Assembly (NCBI GenBank): GCA_022828595.1
Contig: JAKGHH010000004.1
Coordinates: 24,436,372 to 24,500,371 of the forward strand
Length of the DNA stretch: 64,000 bases
From: Nelumbo lutea
Taxonomy: Eukaryota; Streptophyta; Magnoliopsida; Proteales; Nelumbonaceae
Reading direction: 5' to 3'
The notes under the pieces were generated by a model. It searched no databases and had not been told where the DNA came from. It saw nothing but the letters and a program-made list of their open reading frames with translations. Shown piece by piece: positions 11,145-22,607 of this stretch. The translations under genes and the position numbers were made by a program. Every line of letters starts with the position of its first letter. The first letter of the stretch is position 1.

Positions 11145-14100
11145 TTGCCTCGTTATATACTAGATACTCATTTGAATACATTAACAAGCCGAATGAAGAA
11201 AGTCTCGTTAGACTTTTCTCCTCTGGTAAGTTCAATCCTATTTTCAAAAATTTATTACTTAGGTAGTCACAAACTTTTGAGTACTATTTTGAACTTGTAA
11301 CCAAATAAATCCTTTTTTTCACCAATTGTGACTGGACATTGTAGATTACCCCTGTATGTTTGATGTAGAAACCACCGATGTGGTCCCCACCTCTTTCTAT
11401 TGTACTCGTATACAACTACTATGTGGTCCCCACCTCTTTCTATTGTACTCGTATAAAACTACTAGTTATTTAAGTGTCAATCCACAATTAGTTGTTAGTC
11501 TTTTATTAGGATTTTAATTTTGCCATGTAAGCAGTCTTATCCTTACTTCAGAATTAATATAAATAGAAAGAGGGGGGCGGCAGATTAAGCATCCTCTTCT
11601 TTTCTGAAATCCTTCCTTCGAAATCTTCTTCTCTTCTTTCCTCTTTCTCCTCTCATCCTCTTAATTTCCTGTTGATTATACACCACAGCTTGGGTTGTTA
11701 GTAGTCTCATACGACTACATGGTATCAAAGCCAACCTAGGAAATCTTATGATAGTCTGACATGGCCGGCTGCATAAGAATTTCCTAGGGTTGGAAAATTT
11801 CCAGCAAAAAGGATCATCGGCTGAGTCTTGGAGATTGTTGGTGAAGCATCAGAGGATGACCAGCAATCAGGAAAAGTCAGAAGGAAGAACCCTCAAGATT
11901 AGGGTTCAAACTTGTTTTTGAAGTTTGCGGCCAGAGTTTTGCTGAAGTAAGTCAATCTTTTTTATTAAAAGGATTACCTTTTCTGGTTATTTCAAAGGTT
12001 CGATTGAAAGTTTTTTCCTCCTGAACTGTTCTTGATACATTAAAATTGTTTTTTCGTTACTTTAAGAGGTGCGGCTGAAATGGTTGTGTTCTTGGCTTGT
12101 TTCTTGACCTTTGACTGGTTCTAGGTTCAAGATTCTAGTTTCTTGACTGTCACCAATTCTAGGGCTGCAATTAGTTTCAGCCTTGCACTCTTAGCCATGC
12201 ACTCTAAGTTGTACTTGAAAGGTTATCTTTTTGGGTGGATTGCCGACCTAGAAGGATAAAGTAGGTTCGGCTGATAGCAAATTCTGGGTATAATTACCCA
12301 GTCTCAGTGATACAAAAGGCATTTGTTAATCTTTTCTTGACAAGGAATGTAGTTTAAGAGCCAAGGGGAAAACTATTTAGGGGCTGGTGGTGTTGGTACC
12401 ATACCTGAGAACAGTTTTCAGATTACCACTGTAAAATTTGATGGGTCAAACTACCTAGAGTGGACATGGCTGTGTAACTCTATGCAACCACATATCAGCC
12501 GAAATTATTTATGGGCAAAAAGCAGCTAAAGAAATTTGGGATATCATGAAAGAAACCTACTCCCAACCCCTTAATGTTGCTAGGGCCTATGAGCTAAAAT
12601 GTAAGGTGAATAACCTTAAGCAAGGAGAGAAGCCAGTCTCGGTTTATTTTTCCACCTTGAAATCCTTGTGGCTTGAGATTGATCACTTAGAAACAATTGA
12701 GTGGGAAAGCCAGAAGGATGCACAGACCTACAGAAAGCAGGTTGAAACCAATAGAGTATTTGAGTTTCTAGCTAGTCTAAATTCTAAGTATGACATTCTG
12801 AGACAACAGCTTCTAACAAGAGACAGTGTGACTCTATCACAAACTTACTCTCTAGTGCACAGTGAAGAAAATAGAAGGAAAGTTATGTTACAGCATTCGC
12901 CACTTGAATCAGCCTTGGCAGCAACTAAACCCAAGTTTGGGGGGATAAGGAGAGAGATATGAAGAAGGAAGACAAGAATGACATAATATGTGAAAATTGC
13001 AAGAAACCTAAGCATACCAAAGAAACATGTTGGAAGATCCCGCAAAACTCAGGAACAAAAAGGGGAATGCTAATATAGTTGTTACTACTAATTGTGCAAC
13101 CTCATCAGGCACAAGAGCAGCACCACTAGACACTCTAGCTGCTGTCCGAGCTGCCTTGACTCAGTTGGAAAAGGAGGTTGGTAATTCAGCATCATCATCT
13201 TAGCTAGTCACAACATCAGCTCCTCCCACCTCAGCATTTGCTCATTCAGGTACACGGGCCTCTTCTTATCATGCTTCAAGTCCAGGTAACACTAAACATT
13301 GTTGGGTAATAAACTCAGGTGCATCTGATCATATGACTGGTTTGCCTTCACTATTTACTACCTATCACTTATCCTCTGGTAAAGACAAGGTGTCTATTGC
13401 TGATGGATCACTTGTTCCCATTTCTGGCAAGGGAGACATCAAGTTGTCTAGTGACATTTCTCTGTCTTATGTTCTGCATGTTCCTAAACTTAGCACCAAT
13501 TTACTTTTAGTTAGCAGCATTACTAAAAACCATAATTGCTCAGTAACCTTTTTTCCTGATCAATGTGTTTTTTAGGATTTGGAGACAAGGAAGGTGATTG
13601 GGACTGGCCGTGAGACAAATGGAATCTATCTGCTTGGAGGAAGTTCACAGTGGGACGATAGTGAAGTTAGAGGGTCTTTTGTTTCTCAGTCATGCTTTGG
13701 CATAACCGATTGGGTCATTTATCCTTTAGGTCTTTAAAAAGCTTGTTTCCTAGTTTATTTGAATCTATCCAGATGCCCAGTTTAAAGTGTGAAAGTTGTG
13801 AGCTTGCAAAGCATTGTAGAACAACCTACTCATTAAGTAATAAGAGTAGTAGTGTTCATTTTGACATTGTGCATACTGATGTTTGGGGACCATATCACAT
13901 CACTGCTATGGGGGGTACAGATACTTCTTGTTGTTTGTTGATGACTACACCCGGTTTTCTTGGGTCTACTTGATGCGTTCTCGAGATGAGGTCCCTACCC
14001 TAACCCAGACCTTTCATCAGATGATTTTAACCCAGTTTGGGATAAAAATCAAAATTTTTAGATTCAATAATGCGAGAGAATACTTTAAAACATCACTAGC

Positions 14101-17100
14101 CTCTTATTTTCTTAACTATGGGATTATCCATCAGAGTAGCTGCCCTCATACCCCTCAGCAGAATGGGGTGGCTAAGAGAAGGAATAGGCACATATTGGAA
14201 GTAGCTAAAAGTATCATATTCAACTCCAATATGCCTATACATTTCTGGGGAGATGCCATCTCACAGCTGTGTATCTCATCAATCGTATTCCTTCACGGGT
14301 TCTTGACATGAAACCCCCATTCAATCTTTTATATCCTGATAAAGAGTTGTTTTCTATCCCTCTTAAAACCTTTGGTTGTACCTGTTTCGTGCAAACTCTT
14401 GGCCCTCACTGTTCCAAATTTGACCCTAAAGCCTCAAAATGTATTTTCCTTGGTTACGCACCAACTCAAAAGGGATACTGCTACTACGAACCTGCTTCAA
14501 GAAAAAGATTTGTATCCATGGATGTTACTTTCTTTGAGGATGTACCTTATTACTCTAGGGTTTCTTCTCAGGGGGAGAGTAGTACGGTTGGGGTTAACAC
14601 ATCAGAAGTCCCTTTACCTGTTCCATTGAGTGAAGAGGGGTGTAATGGGGAGGGTTGTCAAAAATGTCGGGATTTGAGAGTTTATCACAGACGATGGAGG
14701 CAAGTTGATTTCGGTCATCAGCAGTCCAGGCCAGCCCCAATTCCTTCTGAAGATCTAGATCCAGGTACTACATCTCTTCCATCTCCCATTACAGATGAGC
14801 CTTCTACTGTTGAGCCTTCTCCATCTTTTGAGCCCTCACTTCCATTTAATGACCTTGACCTACCCATTGCAGTCCGTAAAGGCAAACACCATTGCACCTC
14901 ATCCACGACCCACTATATCTCACAATTCTTGTCCTATGATCACCTGTCTCCCTCTTACAAGTCCTTTCTTACATCCATTGTTGATATTCCCATTCCCAAA
15001 ACATTACAGGAAGCTCTGACCATTCTTGAGTGGAAAGATGCAATGAAGGTAGAAATGGATGCCCTTCTGAGAAACAATACATAGGAGCTAGTTGATCAAC
15101 CCAAAGGGAAGAAACCAGTTGGATGTAGATGGGTGTTTACTGTGAAACATAATGTTGATGGTTCCATTGAAAGGTATAAGGCCTGGTTAGTTGCAAAGGG
15201 ATTTACTCAGACTTATGGTATCGATTACTTGGAAACTTTTGCACTAGTAGAAAAAATGACCACTACTAGAGTGTTATTATCTCTTGCAGCCAGTTACTCT
15301 TGACCCTTGTTCCAAATGGATGTTAAAAATGCCTTCCTCAATGGAGACTTGCAAGAAGAAGTGTACATGCAGTTACCTTCTGATTTTTATAGTACAGAGA
15401 GAGGTAAAAAGGTTTGTCAGTTGAATAAAGCTTTGTATGGACTAAAACAGTCCCCCAAAGCTTGGTTTGATAAATTCAGACAAGCCCTTGAAATGTTTGG
15501 CTATGTGCAGGCTCAATCAGATCACACTTTGTTTATTAAGAAAGTGAATACTTCCTTGACTCTACTTGCTGTATATGTGGATGACATTGTAGTAACAGGG
15601 AGTCATAACAGCGAAATTGAGTCTCTTAAGAAACTTCTCCATCAAGAATTTGAGGTAAAGGACCTAGGAGAGCTACGATATTTCTTGGGTATTGAGGTAG
15701 CTCGGTCCAAGCATGGAATCTTTGTTTCTCAAAGGAAGTTGGGTGTTAAGCCAGCTGATACACCTATTGAATAGAATCACAAGATTAGTGCAGAAGGTGG
15801 AGAGCCTCTTGAAGATAAAGTTATGTTCCAAAGATTAGTTGGTAAACTACTATATCTTTGTTTTACATGACCAATTATCAACTATGCAGTCAGTGTTGTT
15901 AGTCAGTATATGCACTCTCCCAGAGCTACCCACCTACTTGTTGTTGAGAGGATATTGGCATATTTAAAGAGGTGTCCAGGCAGAGGTGTACTATTTAAGG
16001 ATAATAATCACATGAAGATAGAAGTTTACACAGATGCAGATTGGGCCAGTTGTGTTGATGATAGAAGGTCTACCTCTAGATATTGTGCCTTTGTAGGAGG
16101 TAACCTTGTTTCTTGGAGGAGTAAGAAACAAAATGTTGTTTCTCGTTCCAGTGCTGAAGCTGAATATCGGTCCATGGCAAATGGTGTGGCTGAAATACTA
16201 CAGTTGAAATCACTGTTTGATGAATTGGGTATTACCTATGAGAAACCTCTAATGTTGTACTGTGATAATCAGGCTGCTATTAATATATAGCTCATAACCC
16301 GGTACAACATGACAGAACCAAGCACATTGAAGTCGATCGACATTATATTAGGGAAAGGGTTGCATCTCAAGAAGTCTGTCTTCCATATATTAGCTCCAAC
16401 ATGCAACTTGCTAATCTTCTAACCAAGGCGGTTTCAAAGAAGAAGTTAGAAGCAGATCTATGCAAGTTGGGAATGACAAACATTTATTCCCCACTTGAGG
16501 GGGAGTGTAGAAACCACTGATGTGGTCCCCACCTCTTTCTATTGTACTCGTACACAACTAGTTATTTAAGTGTCAGTCCACAATTAGTTGTTAGTCTTTT
16601 ATTAGGACTTTAATTGTTGTTTTTTATTAGGATTTTAATTTTGCCATGTAAGCAGTCTTATCCTTCAGAATTAATATAAATAGAAAGAGGGGGGCGGCAG
16701 ATTAAGCATCCTCTTCTTTTCTGAAATCCTTCCTTCGAAATCTTCTTCTCTTCTTTTCTCTTTCTCCTCTCATTCTCTCATCTCATCCTCTTAATTTCCT
16801 GTTGATTATACACCACAGCTTGGGCTGTTAGTAGTCTCATACGACTACATTTGATAAGAATGCTAGGTTTAACAATATGCCGACTTGGTTTGACTAATTT
16901 TATCTTGTTAAGAAATTTGCAATTTCAAATCCTTTTAGGACATTTTTGTATGAGTATCAACAAGGCACTGTTCAGTTTTTTATCAATTTTGTTATCCTAG
17001 TTCTTTCCTTTTTTCTTTAAAAAAAAAGGTATTTTCTTACAATAAATCATAGTTAGATGCAGAAACAGTTCTTACTCATTTTTTCTTTTTGATCAGTAAA

Positions 17101-20100
17101 CATGTATTTTATTTAAATTTCAGATTGTAAACAGTTTATACAACTTGGTGTGGGACTGATGATACCTTTGATCGCTCTTTTCTATCCCTCATTACAGTGT
17201 GGCCCAAAATAATTGCTGTCTCAATGCCCTTCATTTTGCTAGACAATCAGCTAGCCCATTTGCACTCCTTCAGACCCATTTAAATTCAGCCTCAACCTCC
17301 TTTGCAATCTTCTCCACTTCCCTAATCACATGTTTAAACGTCCACAGGGTATGGCTGCCGTTTGCTGCCCAGGCATATTGAGTCCCCTTCCACTTCAATA
17401 TGCCTGTATCCTAGCTGCTTGGCTAGCTCAACAGTTCTTACTCAAATTTCACATGCACAAAAACACATAACATAATTTTCAAGGCACCAAAGCAAGGCTA
17501 GGTGACAGGAGGGAGCCTTCTCACCTAATCGTCTAGTTTTTCATCAATTTTCTATCATAGTTTTTTCTTTCATTTAAAAAATAGGTATTTCTTACAATAA
17601 ATCATAGTTAGGCAATAGGGAGCACCTTGCCACTTAGTCACCTAGGTGTTGCCTAAGTAATGGATTTTTTTTCTTAAAATAAAAACCATGTATCCTAGGG
17701 GTAATTATCCATAATCGTCATAAAAAATAAAAAAGAAAAAAGAAAAAGATTAAAGTTCACACTAGAACATAGAAAATCAGCATATTCATGAGAAGAAAAA
17801 GAAGAAAGAAAAATATTAAAAAAACTATATAGGGGATGAGCCCCTGATTTTGGATAAAATAAAAAATTTTTCCATGCTTATAAATCCAGGTCTTGAAGTC
17901 CTCAAGGGTTCATGATAGCATATACCAACATGTGTGTTGATTGAACCTTATAAAGAAGAAAATAATGTCGATTTTATTACCATAATCTCAAAAAATAAAG
18001 AATATAAAAATATTTCATAGCGCCATTTACAATATAACTAGGCACTTAAGTGAGGTGACCCTCCATGGGTGTCTTGTGGCCTAAGTATGACCTCGACAAC
18101 TATGACACATAAGTTGTATTATTTGATCATCAAGAACTATTAAATTTAATTAAGATGTTCAAGCTAGGGGAAAATTAAGGCAGCCAACCTTAATATATTT
18201 ATATACTTTTGTTAAACTCCAAAATTTACTCCTGGTGGAGGGGTGCCCACCATAAATTTATGAATATCAATAAAAGCCTATGAAGGGGATGTAAATACCT
18301 TACCCTTTCTATGAAAGTTATACAAAGGGACTATCATCACAATAAAATCTATGATAGTCCTTAAATCAACACCAGTGCAACAATGGAAAACATTATTTTC
18401 ATCTAATATAAGGTATACTGGTCCATTCTGCTTTGAGAGTATCCCTAACCCAAACTGGTAGATTATGGACATCATGGAACACCCTGTCTGTTGATCACAT
18501 GCCACATTTTCCAAACAACCAACCACATTGTTAAATCCCATTGAAATAGCAAATTCTAGCCCATTCAAGACAGCTCTAATATGAAGAGAAACACAAGAGA
18601 ACCTTTTGATTTATATCTCTAAAGCAACCTCCTCCACCACTATTGTCCCTGTTCTCCATAGTGGCACCATCCACATTCAACATAATTTCATTTCAGTTGG
18701 GAGGTATCCAGTACACCAACTTCATCCATGTGTTTTTGCACTTAAGGCCAAATGCATTGAGTTGGGCTCTATCTTTGTTGGAAAATTCACCACATGTATC
18801 AAGAGACAAAGCAATATCTATAGCCTGTCTGCGTATGATATAAATAACCTTTAGTAGATGTGGAAAACTCGCCCCCCCCCCCCCATTTTCCTTCTATTTC
18901 GTTCCTTCCATATTTCCCAAATTATAAAGTTGGGAAGAAATCCAATGGTAAACTCCAATATATTTTTCTTAATTGAGTAGCTTCTTGCCATCTCCTAACA
19001 GCTTGGACAGTGGATTCATTCTGCACATGGGAATCCAAAATATTTACCAAAAGTAGCCTCAAATTCTACTGGCCAACACACCATTTATAAACAGATGATC
19101 CATACTTTCAATCGAAGGACGTTTACTGCATATGCATTTTGAGGCCATATGAACCCCAAGTTTTTGAACATTTGTGTCCACCTGTGTTTTGCATTTAACA
19201 ATCCTCCACATCCCAAAGATCTTAGTTGGGACCCATATATTCCATATCCACTTCCAACCCTCCATACCTGCCCTTCTGTTTCAAGTACAATTTCAAGCAT
19301 TCTTTATGTCCAACCAACCCTTATAAGATGGGTACTGGTGTGACTCAACCTAAGCTCTTCAAATTGTATAATGTCCAACCAACCCATGTTGCTGGACCAG
19401 TATCTAGTGTTTTTTCAAATGTCTACATGCTTCTCCCTGAATTACACTAAAGTGACCTGTGAATTTTTTCCAATCATGTATATGAAATTAGCTGCTGTTT
19501 TTCAGGCTATAGGACTTGGTACATTCCTTAGGCAGTTTCATCCTAGTTATTTGATTCAGTATGCTCAGGTATATATTCTGCCTTTACGCAAACACTGTTG
19601 TTGGCCTTTCTTTCTATAATAGAAAACAATGAATAAAGTAGATTTGTATTATATGCAGTACATAGGCCAGTATGTACGAATAACAGCAGAAGATGCTTTT
19701 GGGGTGACAAATGAATCTCAGAAACGATCCACTGAGTCAACACAGGAGGTATGTGTCTTTATCTTTATTACTGCATAAAATAATCTATGATGGCATCATA
19801 TGTAGGAAATTTCAATTTGCTGTTGTGCTAATGATTTTTTTTTTTTTTTTTGAAGGCCAACTTAAGTTGAAGTGGGTCTTTAAAATATTCCAAATTTGGC
19901 AGGCAAAAATACTCAAAAAAAATACCAGAATTTTATGAGCTCTGTCAACAAGCAAACTTTCATTTATTAGAGAACATTCTATTTATGTAGATGGGAAGTG
20001 ACAAACTTCCTGATACCCTTTTCTGGAGCATTGTCAAAATACATTGATAAAGCATGTATTTATCAAAAAAAAAATACATTGATAAAGCATGCTGTTAGTC

Positions 20101-22607
20101 CTTTGTGTGGTTTGCAATTTTGATCTCAATGGACCTTTCACCATGCAGAGATGGGGAAATTTGGGGATATTTTGCTAATTTCGCTAAGATATTTGGAAAG
20201 TTTTAAAAAAAAAATCTGAGAAGTTTTCTAAAATCATGGAATTAGTTAATAAACCTGTAGAGATAATGGGCCTTAGTTTCTTTATTTTTCTTTAAGTTAT
20301 GTTTATGACTTGTCTTAGTATGTGGGCCTTAGTTATGGGCCTGTTTTTTATTTTTTTATTGTTTTTATTGCTGTCTTTAGTTATGGACGCCCTACTAAGG
20401 GCGCTCATGTAATTGTCCTTATTTTTTACAACAAAAGAATAAAAGAGATCATTGGGGGCTGAAGAGAGGTTGGAACTGTCTCTTCTTCCTTCCATTTCTC
20501 CTTTACTTTTCTCTCTCCCATCTTCTTCTCTTCTGTTCTTTTCTTTTCTTTATTTCAGATTATTGCAGGTGGGATCTACAACTAAACCTTCAAGGAATCA
20601 TTTGAAGTATAATTGCACATCTAAGTCTCAAAATACCATTGCAAACGGATGTATAAATCAAATAAGAGAAGATTAAGAGACTTAAATAGTTGTCTTTCTC
20701 TCTATCTCCCTTCAACTCTTTTAGTGATCTTCCCTTCATTATGTATGCCATTTTGGATTTTCTCTTTTTTGTTACCATATGTTTTAATTAGATTGGAATC
20801 CCCTTTGGTAGTTGTGTCTTTTATCTTCTTCTTTTGAATTATAGTGGCTTATTAATTGAATCATATCAAAATAGCAAGTCAATCATTCAATCACCAAATC
20901 CCTATTTGTTCTTTTAGGAAAAAGCTAAAGAAAACATGATGGTTTTAATGAAAATTTGGAAATTTTCTAATTATGTTCTAAAATTTTATACCTCAAATAT
21001 ATAGTCTATCAATAAAATCTGAAATATTGTTAAAACATCATATTGGAGATATTAGGACCAAAAAGATTCTTGGATGATTTTGTATCACCACCTAGCAAAA
21101 TGAGGAAATTTCACCAAATCTTGCTGCTATTGTGAACCATGACTTGGTCTGTTATTTACTGTGGCTGAGCTGTTAGAGAAATTTATGTGGCAAGAAAAGG
21201 GACTTAGCCATACTTTATGTAGGAGTTTCTATTTGAAGGTATTGATGTCAAAAAATATGCTACTTGGACTTTTAAATCCCTTAATACATGTGCTGTTAGT
21301 GGGATGTAGAAAACAATATTTTAAAATGCGGAGGCGTGGAGTGAGGTGTTCCACTACTTAGAGAGGCATAAGGCATAGTTCAGAATGTAAGAGGTGTAAG
21401 CCTCCCGAACCATGGTTGTCAAGGCGATGCCTAGGCAACAAGGCGCCCTTGGAGGCTCGCCTCGCCCAGTCACCAAGCAGTTTTGCATACTGTGCAATAA
21501 AATACTATTATATTGTTATTTTTTAGATTATAATTATCAATAGACATTATTAAAGAAAAATATTCATTTGTGTTTATAAACTAATTTCTTTTTATTATTT
21601 TCTTATTTGTTAGGGTTTAATCAACACAAACATTGCTAACTTCTTCTTCTTCTTCTTATAACAAAAATAGGGGTTCAGCCCCTATATTTTTTGAATTTTC
21701 TTTCCTTTCTTCTTTTTCTTCTTAAGAAATATGTTGATTTTTCTAGACTTAAACATGAAGTTCATAATTTTCTTAGTTATTAAAGAAAGTTGGTTATGGA
21801 ACCTAGGGAACTACCCTAGGATATGTAATTTTTACTTAAAAAAGTCCACCTAGGCAACAAGGCACCCCCTTGTCACCTAGCCTCACCTTGGCACCTTGAA
21901 AACTATGTCCCAAACACAAGGAGGCGTAAGCCTCCTTAAGAGGAGGGGGGATGATGAGGAAGAAGAGGAAGAAAATTCTCATTTTTCTTTATTTTAATAA
22001 AAATCTTTTACATTAAGAAAAATGAAGATGCATAGCACTAGTTTAAAAGGGGGGGCTGGGGGGCCAAGGGGTCCAAGTGCTTAGCCCCTGGCCCACTTTT
22101 TTCCCTTTATCTTCCCTTTCCTTTTTTCTCTTTTTTTCTTTCTTTTTTCCTTTTTTTTTTTTTTGGTCTTTTTACATGAAGTGTGCATGAGGCGCATGAA
22201 GCATACGCCTCTAGCACGTCTCATAAAAAAAAACGTATGAGGCATACACCTCAGAGGTGTCAGCGCCTCTGGCATATGCCTCAGGGCATTTTGGGGGCAC
22301 ATCCAAGCGTATGCCTCCCACACCTTTTAAAACACTGGTAGAAAATATTTTGAAGATACATCTCCATTGTCTAGATTTTGTTTTTGTTCCATATGCATTT
22401 CATATCCCAAATATAAGCATATCTTGAATCACAATATAAGGTTGACCTGGAATGTTCCAAAACTGAACCTCCAATGCATCTCTTGTCAACTTTCAGATAT
22501 TGAAATCAGCATTTTGGCTTATGTATTTTTGCAACCATATGGAGCTTCCAAAAGATATATTAGATGAATGCATTCCGCCTGGTTTGTTGGCTGCTCTTCA
22601 AGTTTGA
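11145..22607 (+). CDS. 3' part of an unrecognised host gene, four exons
   Basis: Four exons are supported by AG/GT borders and a shared phase 0: 11145-11225, 19506-19568, 19659-19748 and 22497-22607 (ending in TGA). They encode 27, 21, 30 and 36 residues. The readings start [59 protein letters not shown] and [20 protein letters not shown], and the protein ends GLLAALQV. The pieces look like the helical C-terminus of a larger protein. I do not recognise the family. Upstream exons are not visible and more exons may hide in the long introns. The 8.3-kb intron contains copia C, a MITE and a LINE relic. The 2.7-kb last intron contains a nested MITE pair. The gene could be functional or a relic. 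Confidence 0.6.
11364..11719 (+). repeat. 5' LTR of copia C
   Basis: It starts TGTAGAAACC and ends ACGACTACA. Compared with the 3' LTR it carries an extra tandem copy of a 43-bp block (tgtggtccccacc..., starting at 11379 and 11422). A candidate TATA element is the taatataaatagaaag stretch near 11555. Confidence 0.95.
11720..11732 (+). other. primer-binding site of copia C
   Basis: The sequence tggtatcaaagcc directly follows the LTR. It differs by one base from the consensus initiator-tRNA-Met site. Confidence 0.9.
12410..13075 (+). pseudogene. copia C gag
   Basis: Gag begins around 12410, with the [14 protein letters not shown] motif. Stops then interrupt it, and an open piece runs from 12546 to 12962 with a UBN2-like region ([19 protein letters not shown], then LWLEIDHLE). 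A zinc-knuckle relic ([15 protein letters not shown]) follows at about 12990-13035 in another frame. The product would be the nucleocapsid protein that packages element RNA. Confidence 0.78.
13290..14630 (+). pseudogene. copia C protease and integrase
   Basis: The protease motif is [11 protein letters not shown] near 13302-13335. The catalytic Asp of DSG is replaced by Asn, so protease is inactive. Pre-integrase ([15 protein letters not shown]) starts at 13692. The integrase core follows with [40 protein letters not shown] (Asp replaced) and [11 protein letters not shown]. The C-terminal part [16 protein letters not shown] ends near 14540. Frameshifts lie at about 13910 and 14270. Confidence 0.85.
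14631..16500 (+). pseudogene. copia C reverse transcriptase and RNase H
   Basis: RT spans about 15010-15770 with [26 protein letters not shown] and an intact YVDD box at 15571-15590. Stops are scattered, for example near 15083 and 15301. Compared with X, 33 nt (11 codons, YVLDLLAETGK) are missing between SQRK and LGVKPAD near 15737. The repeated GAAA/GAAG bases at the break suggest a slippage deletion. RNase H follows with [18 protein letters not shown] and YCDNQAA, interrupted by a TAG at 16288. Confidence 0.85.
16506..16849 (+). repeat. 3' LTR of copia C
   Basis: It is preceded by the polypurine tract cttgagggggag (16494-16505). It is closely similar to the 5' LTR but lacks the 43-bp duplication and has its own duplication of about 25 bp around tttattagga (16598 and 16623). 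Confidence 0.95.
16860..17470. other. intronic stretch with a dispersed direct repeat
   Basis: No coding exon was recognised. The block near 17025-17055 (tttcttacaataaatcatag) recurs at about 17587-17612. The phrase acagttcttactca occurs at 17067 and 17430. These repeats straddle the left end of the MITE at 17471. Confidence 0.6.
17471..18104 (-). mobile_element. hAT-like MITE, copy 1
   Basis: This 634-bp non-coding element is flanked by the exact 8-bp duplication ACACATAA (17463-17470 and 18105-18112). Its ends are inverted repeats: it starts CATAATTTTCAAGG, and the complement of its end reads CATAGTTGTCGAGG. Inside, at 17833-17847, is the palindrome aggggatgagcccct. Its interior is the reverse complement of the MITE at 21411-21907. 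The 8-bp duplication is the hAT hallmark. It encodes nothing and would depend on a transposase from elsewhere. Confidence 0.85.
18250..19310 (-). pseudogene. LINE remnant: zinc-binding RT tail and RNase H-like region
   Basis: On the minus strand a zf-RVT-like pattern lies at 19265-19060: [19 protein letters not shown], then Cys-containing [19 protein letters not shown]. It is followed at 18568-18278 by an RNase H-like stretch ([20 protein letters not shown]). This order is that of the C-terminus of plant L1-type LINE ORF2. Stops and frameshifts separate the parts. A 13-C run sits inside it at about 18872-18884. Confidence 0.65.
19749..21305. other. intron sequence without recognised exons
   Basis: This is AT-rich intron of the host gene between exons ending at 19748 and starting at 22497. 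Apart from the small LINE tail at 20036-20091, I see no feature I can support. The short open frames are not backed by splice sites or motifs. Confidence 0.55.
20036..20091 (+). mobile_element. minimal LINE tail insertion
   Basis: A 21-bp direct repeat (aaaatacattgataaagcatg) occurs at 20036-20056 and 20071-20091. Between the copies are only tatttatc and A residues. This looks like a target duplication around a LINE insertion truncated almost to its poly(A) tail. A replication slip is an alternative. Confidence 0.5.
21314..22337 (+). mobile_element. outer hAT-like MITE carrying a second MITE
   Basis: The exact 8-bp duplication GTAGAAAA flanks it (21306-21313 and 22338-22345). The left end reads CAATATTTTAAAATGCGG and the complement of the right end reads CAGTGTTTTAAAAGGTG, giving terminal inverted repeats. 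GGAGGCGTAAGCCTCC-like palindromic blocks fill the subterminal parts. Without the inner MITE (21411-21907 plus its 8-bp duplication) it would be about 519 bp. It has no coding capacity. Confidence 0.85.
21411..21907 (+). mobile_element. hAT-like MITE, copy 2, nested
   Basis: The 497-bp element starts CATGGTTGTCAAGG, and the complement of its end reads CATAGTTTTCAAGG. It is flanked by tcccgaac (21403-21410) and tcccaaac (21908-21915), an 8-bp duplication with one mismatch. It shares with copy 1 the internal aggggttcagcccct palindrome (near 21670) and the adjoining CTTTCTTCTTTTTCTTCT tract, in the opposite orientation. Confidence 0.85.

Larger units (their letters stand above)
11364..16849 (+). 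mobile_element. complete Ty1-copia element C
   Basis: The element is 5,486 bp long with LTRs at 11364-11719 and 16506-16849. It is flanked on both sides by the 5-bp target duplication TTTGA (11359-11363 and 16850-16854). The order is LTR, primer-binding site, gag, protease, integrase, RT, RNase H, polypurine tract, LTR, which is the copia order. It lies in an intron of the host gene in the same orientation. Many stops, a lost protease aspartate and a 33-nt deletion show it cannot transpose on its own. Confidence 0.95.

Noticed and set aside
11078..11266. 62-residue open frame around the first host exon
   Set aside because: The good splice sites favour frame 1 ([10 protein letters not shown]...), which is in phase 0 with the later exons. 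The other frame crosses both splice sites.
22081..22323. 80-residue minus-strand frame ending in a Lys/Arg-rich tail
   Set aside because: It lies within the outer MITE, and its tail is the poly-pyrimidine tract read in reverse.
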